NCBI GenBank assembly: GCA_031285465.1
Contig: JAITWD010000291.1
Span: 1-7,418, forward strand
Length of the DNA: 7,418 bases
Source of the DNA: Lachnospiraceae bacterium
GTDB taxonomy: Bacteria > Bacillota > Clostridia > Lachnospirales > Lachnospiraceae
Direction: 5' to 3'
A program made the position numbers and the translations under genes. Positions 6,451 through 7,418 of this stretch are shown piece after piece (the stretch's first letter is position 1; each line of letters starts with the position of its first letter). Under the pieces are notes generated by a model. The model was not told where the DNA came from and made no database searches. It was given only the letters and a program-made list of their open reading frames with translations.

Positions 6451-7418
6451 TTAGTTATTGTCTATTTTGATAAAACTTGCTCCAAATGATAACAAACTAA
6501 AAATAAAAACCGAAAGGCTCATACTATCGAAGCCATGACCAGCATGTACGGCAAAGATAAAAAGCCACAAAAATGGTAGCGCTCCGATCATGAAAAAGAC
6601 AGGAATAATTTGTCTATCAGGGAGGATGAGCTTTATTTTTTTCAAAAGTATCAGGATAATAACCGCTATAATTATTGTTACCAGAATAAAGCCAGTGGTT
6701 GGATTGATCACATCGGCGGAACGAACAACGACCTTTAAAAGCCGATCGGTAAAGGTCACTTGATTATCTAAGCCGGAGGAACCACTTAATATACGACTAA
6801 TTATTGAAGTGTCGTCACTACCCTCTGCCATACCTAATCCAGACCAGTGTAGTATCTGCCACAATCCGGATTGTTGACCTAAAACTAATTTTGCCATAAT
6901 CTGTTTTGCCAAAATGGTGATGCCATACCCGCCAATCCACGCAAAGATAGCTTTGGTTGCCGTCCATAATTTGTTTTTGTGCCCATTATCCAGAAGCATG
7001 TCCAAAATAACCGGAAGTCCTAACGTGAGTAGCGGGGCAGAAAGAAAATTGATAAAAAAAGTAAAGGAGCCGATAACAAAGTAATGAAGAGTTCGGTTTT
7101 TTTGCCAGAATCCAGTGTTATGCTTTGCAAGAATATAAAGCATAAATATTTGCATGATCAGCAGATCGGTTGAAAAAGCAAGACAGGAGACATTGTAATA
7201 GGTACAAATAATTGTAGTGGAAAACAAATAGGCAATGGAATAGGACATGTTCAATGATTTGTTTAGCTTTACAAACAAAATACATTGTAGCAGGGAAAAT
7301 AAGATAAAGATTAAATAGCGTATTTGTTGAAGGTTGAAAATAGTCAGCAATAATTTAAGTGGGGTTATGATACCAACCCAATAACGTGAGTAATCTTCTG
7401 TTGTTTCGGTGCTATCAT
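6451..7418 (-). CDS. Multi-pass membrane protein of unknown function, 5' end cut by window edge
   Basis: The reading frame is open to the right edge, so this is the 3' part of a larger gene: 321 residues are visible before the TAA stop. An in-frame TTG at 7350 could be taken as a start, but it has no Shine-Dalgarno site and 22 more in-frame codons lie upstream. These include a Y-S-R-Y-W segment followed by hydrophobic sequence, so I reject that start. I see about seven or eight hydrophobic segments, near visible residues 32-50, 58-75, 78-97, 111-136, 150-180, 241-260, 270-290 and 298-316, with a polar loop at about 185-235. From memory it resembles a poorly described membrane family found in Bacillota polysaccharide clusters, with a similar Y-x-R-Y-W start and an F-F-x-F-L-x-x-P-L-x-T-L-G-like motif (here residues 120-133). 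A GT-C-like glycosyltransferase role is conceivable but is inference. The next gene starts 21 bases downstream, suggesting co-transcription. Confidence 0.8.
   Translation of the reverse strand, partial: DSTETTEDYSRYWVGIITPLKLLLTIFNLQQIRYLIFILFSLLQCILFVKLNKSLNMSYSIAYLFSTTIICTYYNVSCLAFSTDLLIMQIFMLYILAKHNTGFWQKNRTLHYFVIGSFTFFINFLSAPLLTLGLPVILDMLLDNGHKNKLWTATKAIFAWIGGYGITILAKQIMAKLVLGQQSGLWQILHWSGLGMAEGSDDTSIISRILSGSSGLDNQVTFTDRLLKVVVRSADVINPTTGFILVTIIIAVIILILLKKIKLILPDRQIIPVFFMIGALPFLWLFIFAVHAGHGFDSMSLSVFIFSLLSFGASFIKIDNN

Noticed and set aside
1..7418. CRISPR arrays, tRNA or rRNA genes, insertion sequences, attachment sites
   Set aside because: No regularly spaced repeats, cloverleaf-like segments, transposase-like frames or terminal inverted repeats were seen; almost all of the window is occupied by six intact or edge-cut coding genes.

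Overview
The window holds six closely packed genes, all on the minus strand. They form the interior and 3' end of a surface polysaccharide (capsule, exopolysaccharide or cell-wall glycan) or lipid-linked oligosaccharide operon. AT-rich DNA, purine-rich Shine-Dalgarno sites, short intergenic gaps and the protein families point to a low-GC Gram-positive bacterium (Bacillota, perhaps a clostridial lineage). The genus cannot be fixed from the sequence.

In transcription order (right to left) the genes are: a multi-pass membrane protein of unknown function whose 5' end lies beyond the right edge (6451-7418); a soluble protein resembling the GT-D/DUF1792 glycosyltransferases (5431-6429); a one-piece ABC exporter of the PglK lipid-linked-oligosaccharide flippase type (3669-5414); a DXD-containing GT32-like sugar transferase (2870-3610); a GT4 (GT-B fold) glycosyltransferase (1713-2858); and a Wzy-like membrane polymerase or ligase with an unusual C-terminal hairpin extension (90-1694). 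The gaps are 21, 16, 58, 11 and 18 bases. No internal promoter or terminator is convincing, so the genes are probably co-transcribed from a promoter outside the window. A perfect 10-bp inverted repeat follows the last stop codon.

A working model (inference): the GT4, GT32-like and possibly GT-D-like enzymes extend a glycan on an undecaprenyl carrier at the cytoplasmic face. The ABC protein flips the lipid-linked oligosaccharide, and the Wzy-like protein polymerises or transfers it outside. The window has no Wzx flippase, initiating phosphoglycosyltransferase, separate Wzz/tyrosine-kinase regulator or nucleotide-sugar synthesis gene. If these exist, they lie elsewhere.

The most interesting points are the polymerase's C-terminal extension, which looks like a miniature Wzz/PCP chain-length-regulator hairpin, and a T8A6 tract exactly at the junction, where a one-base insertion would give the core alone. 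Also notable is the pairing of a PglK-type ABC flippase with a Wzy-like protein.
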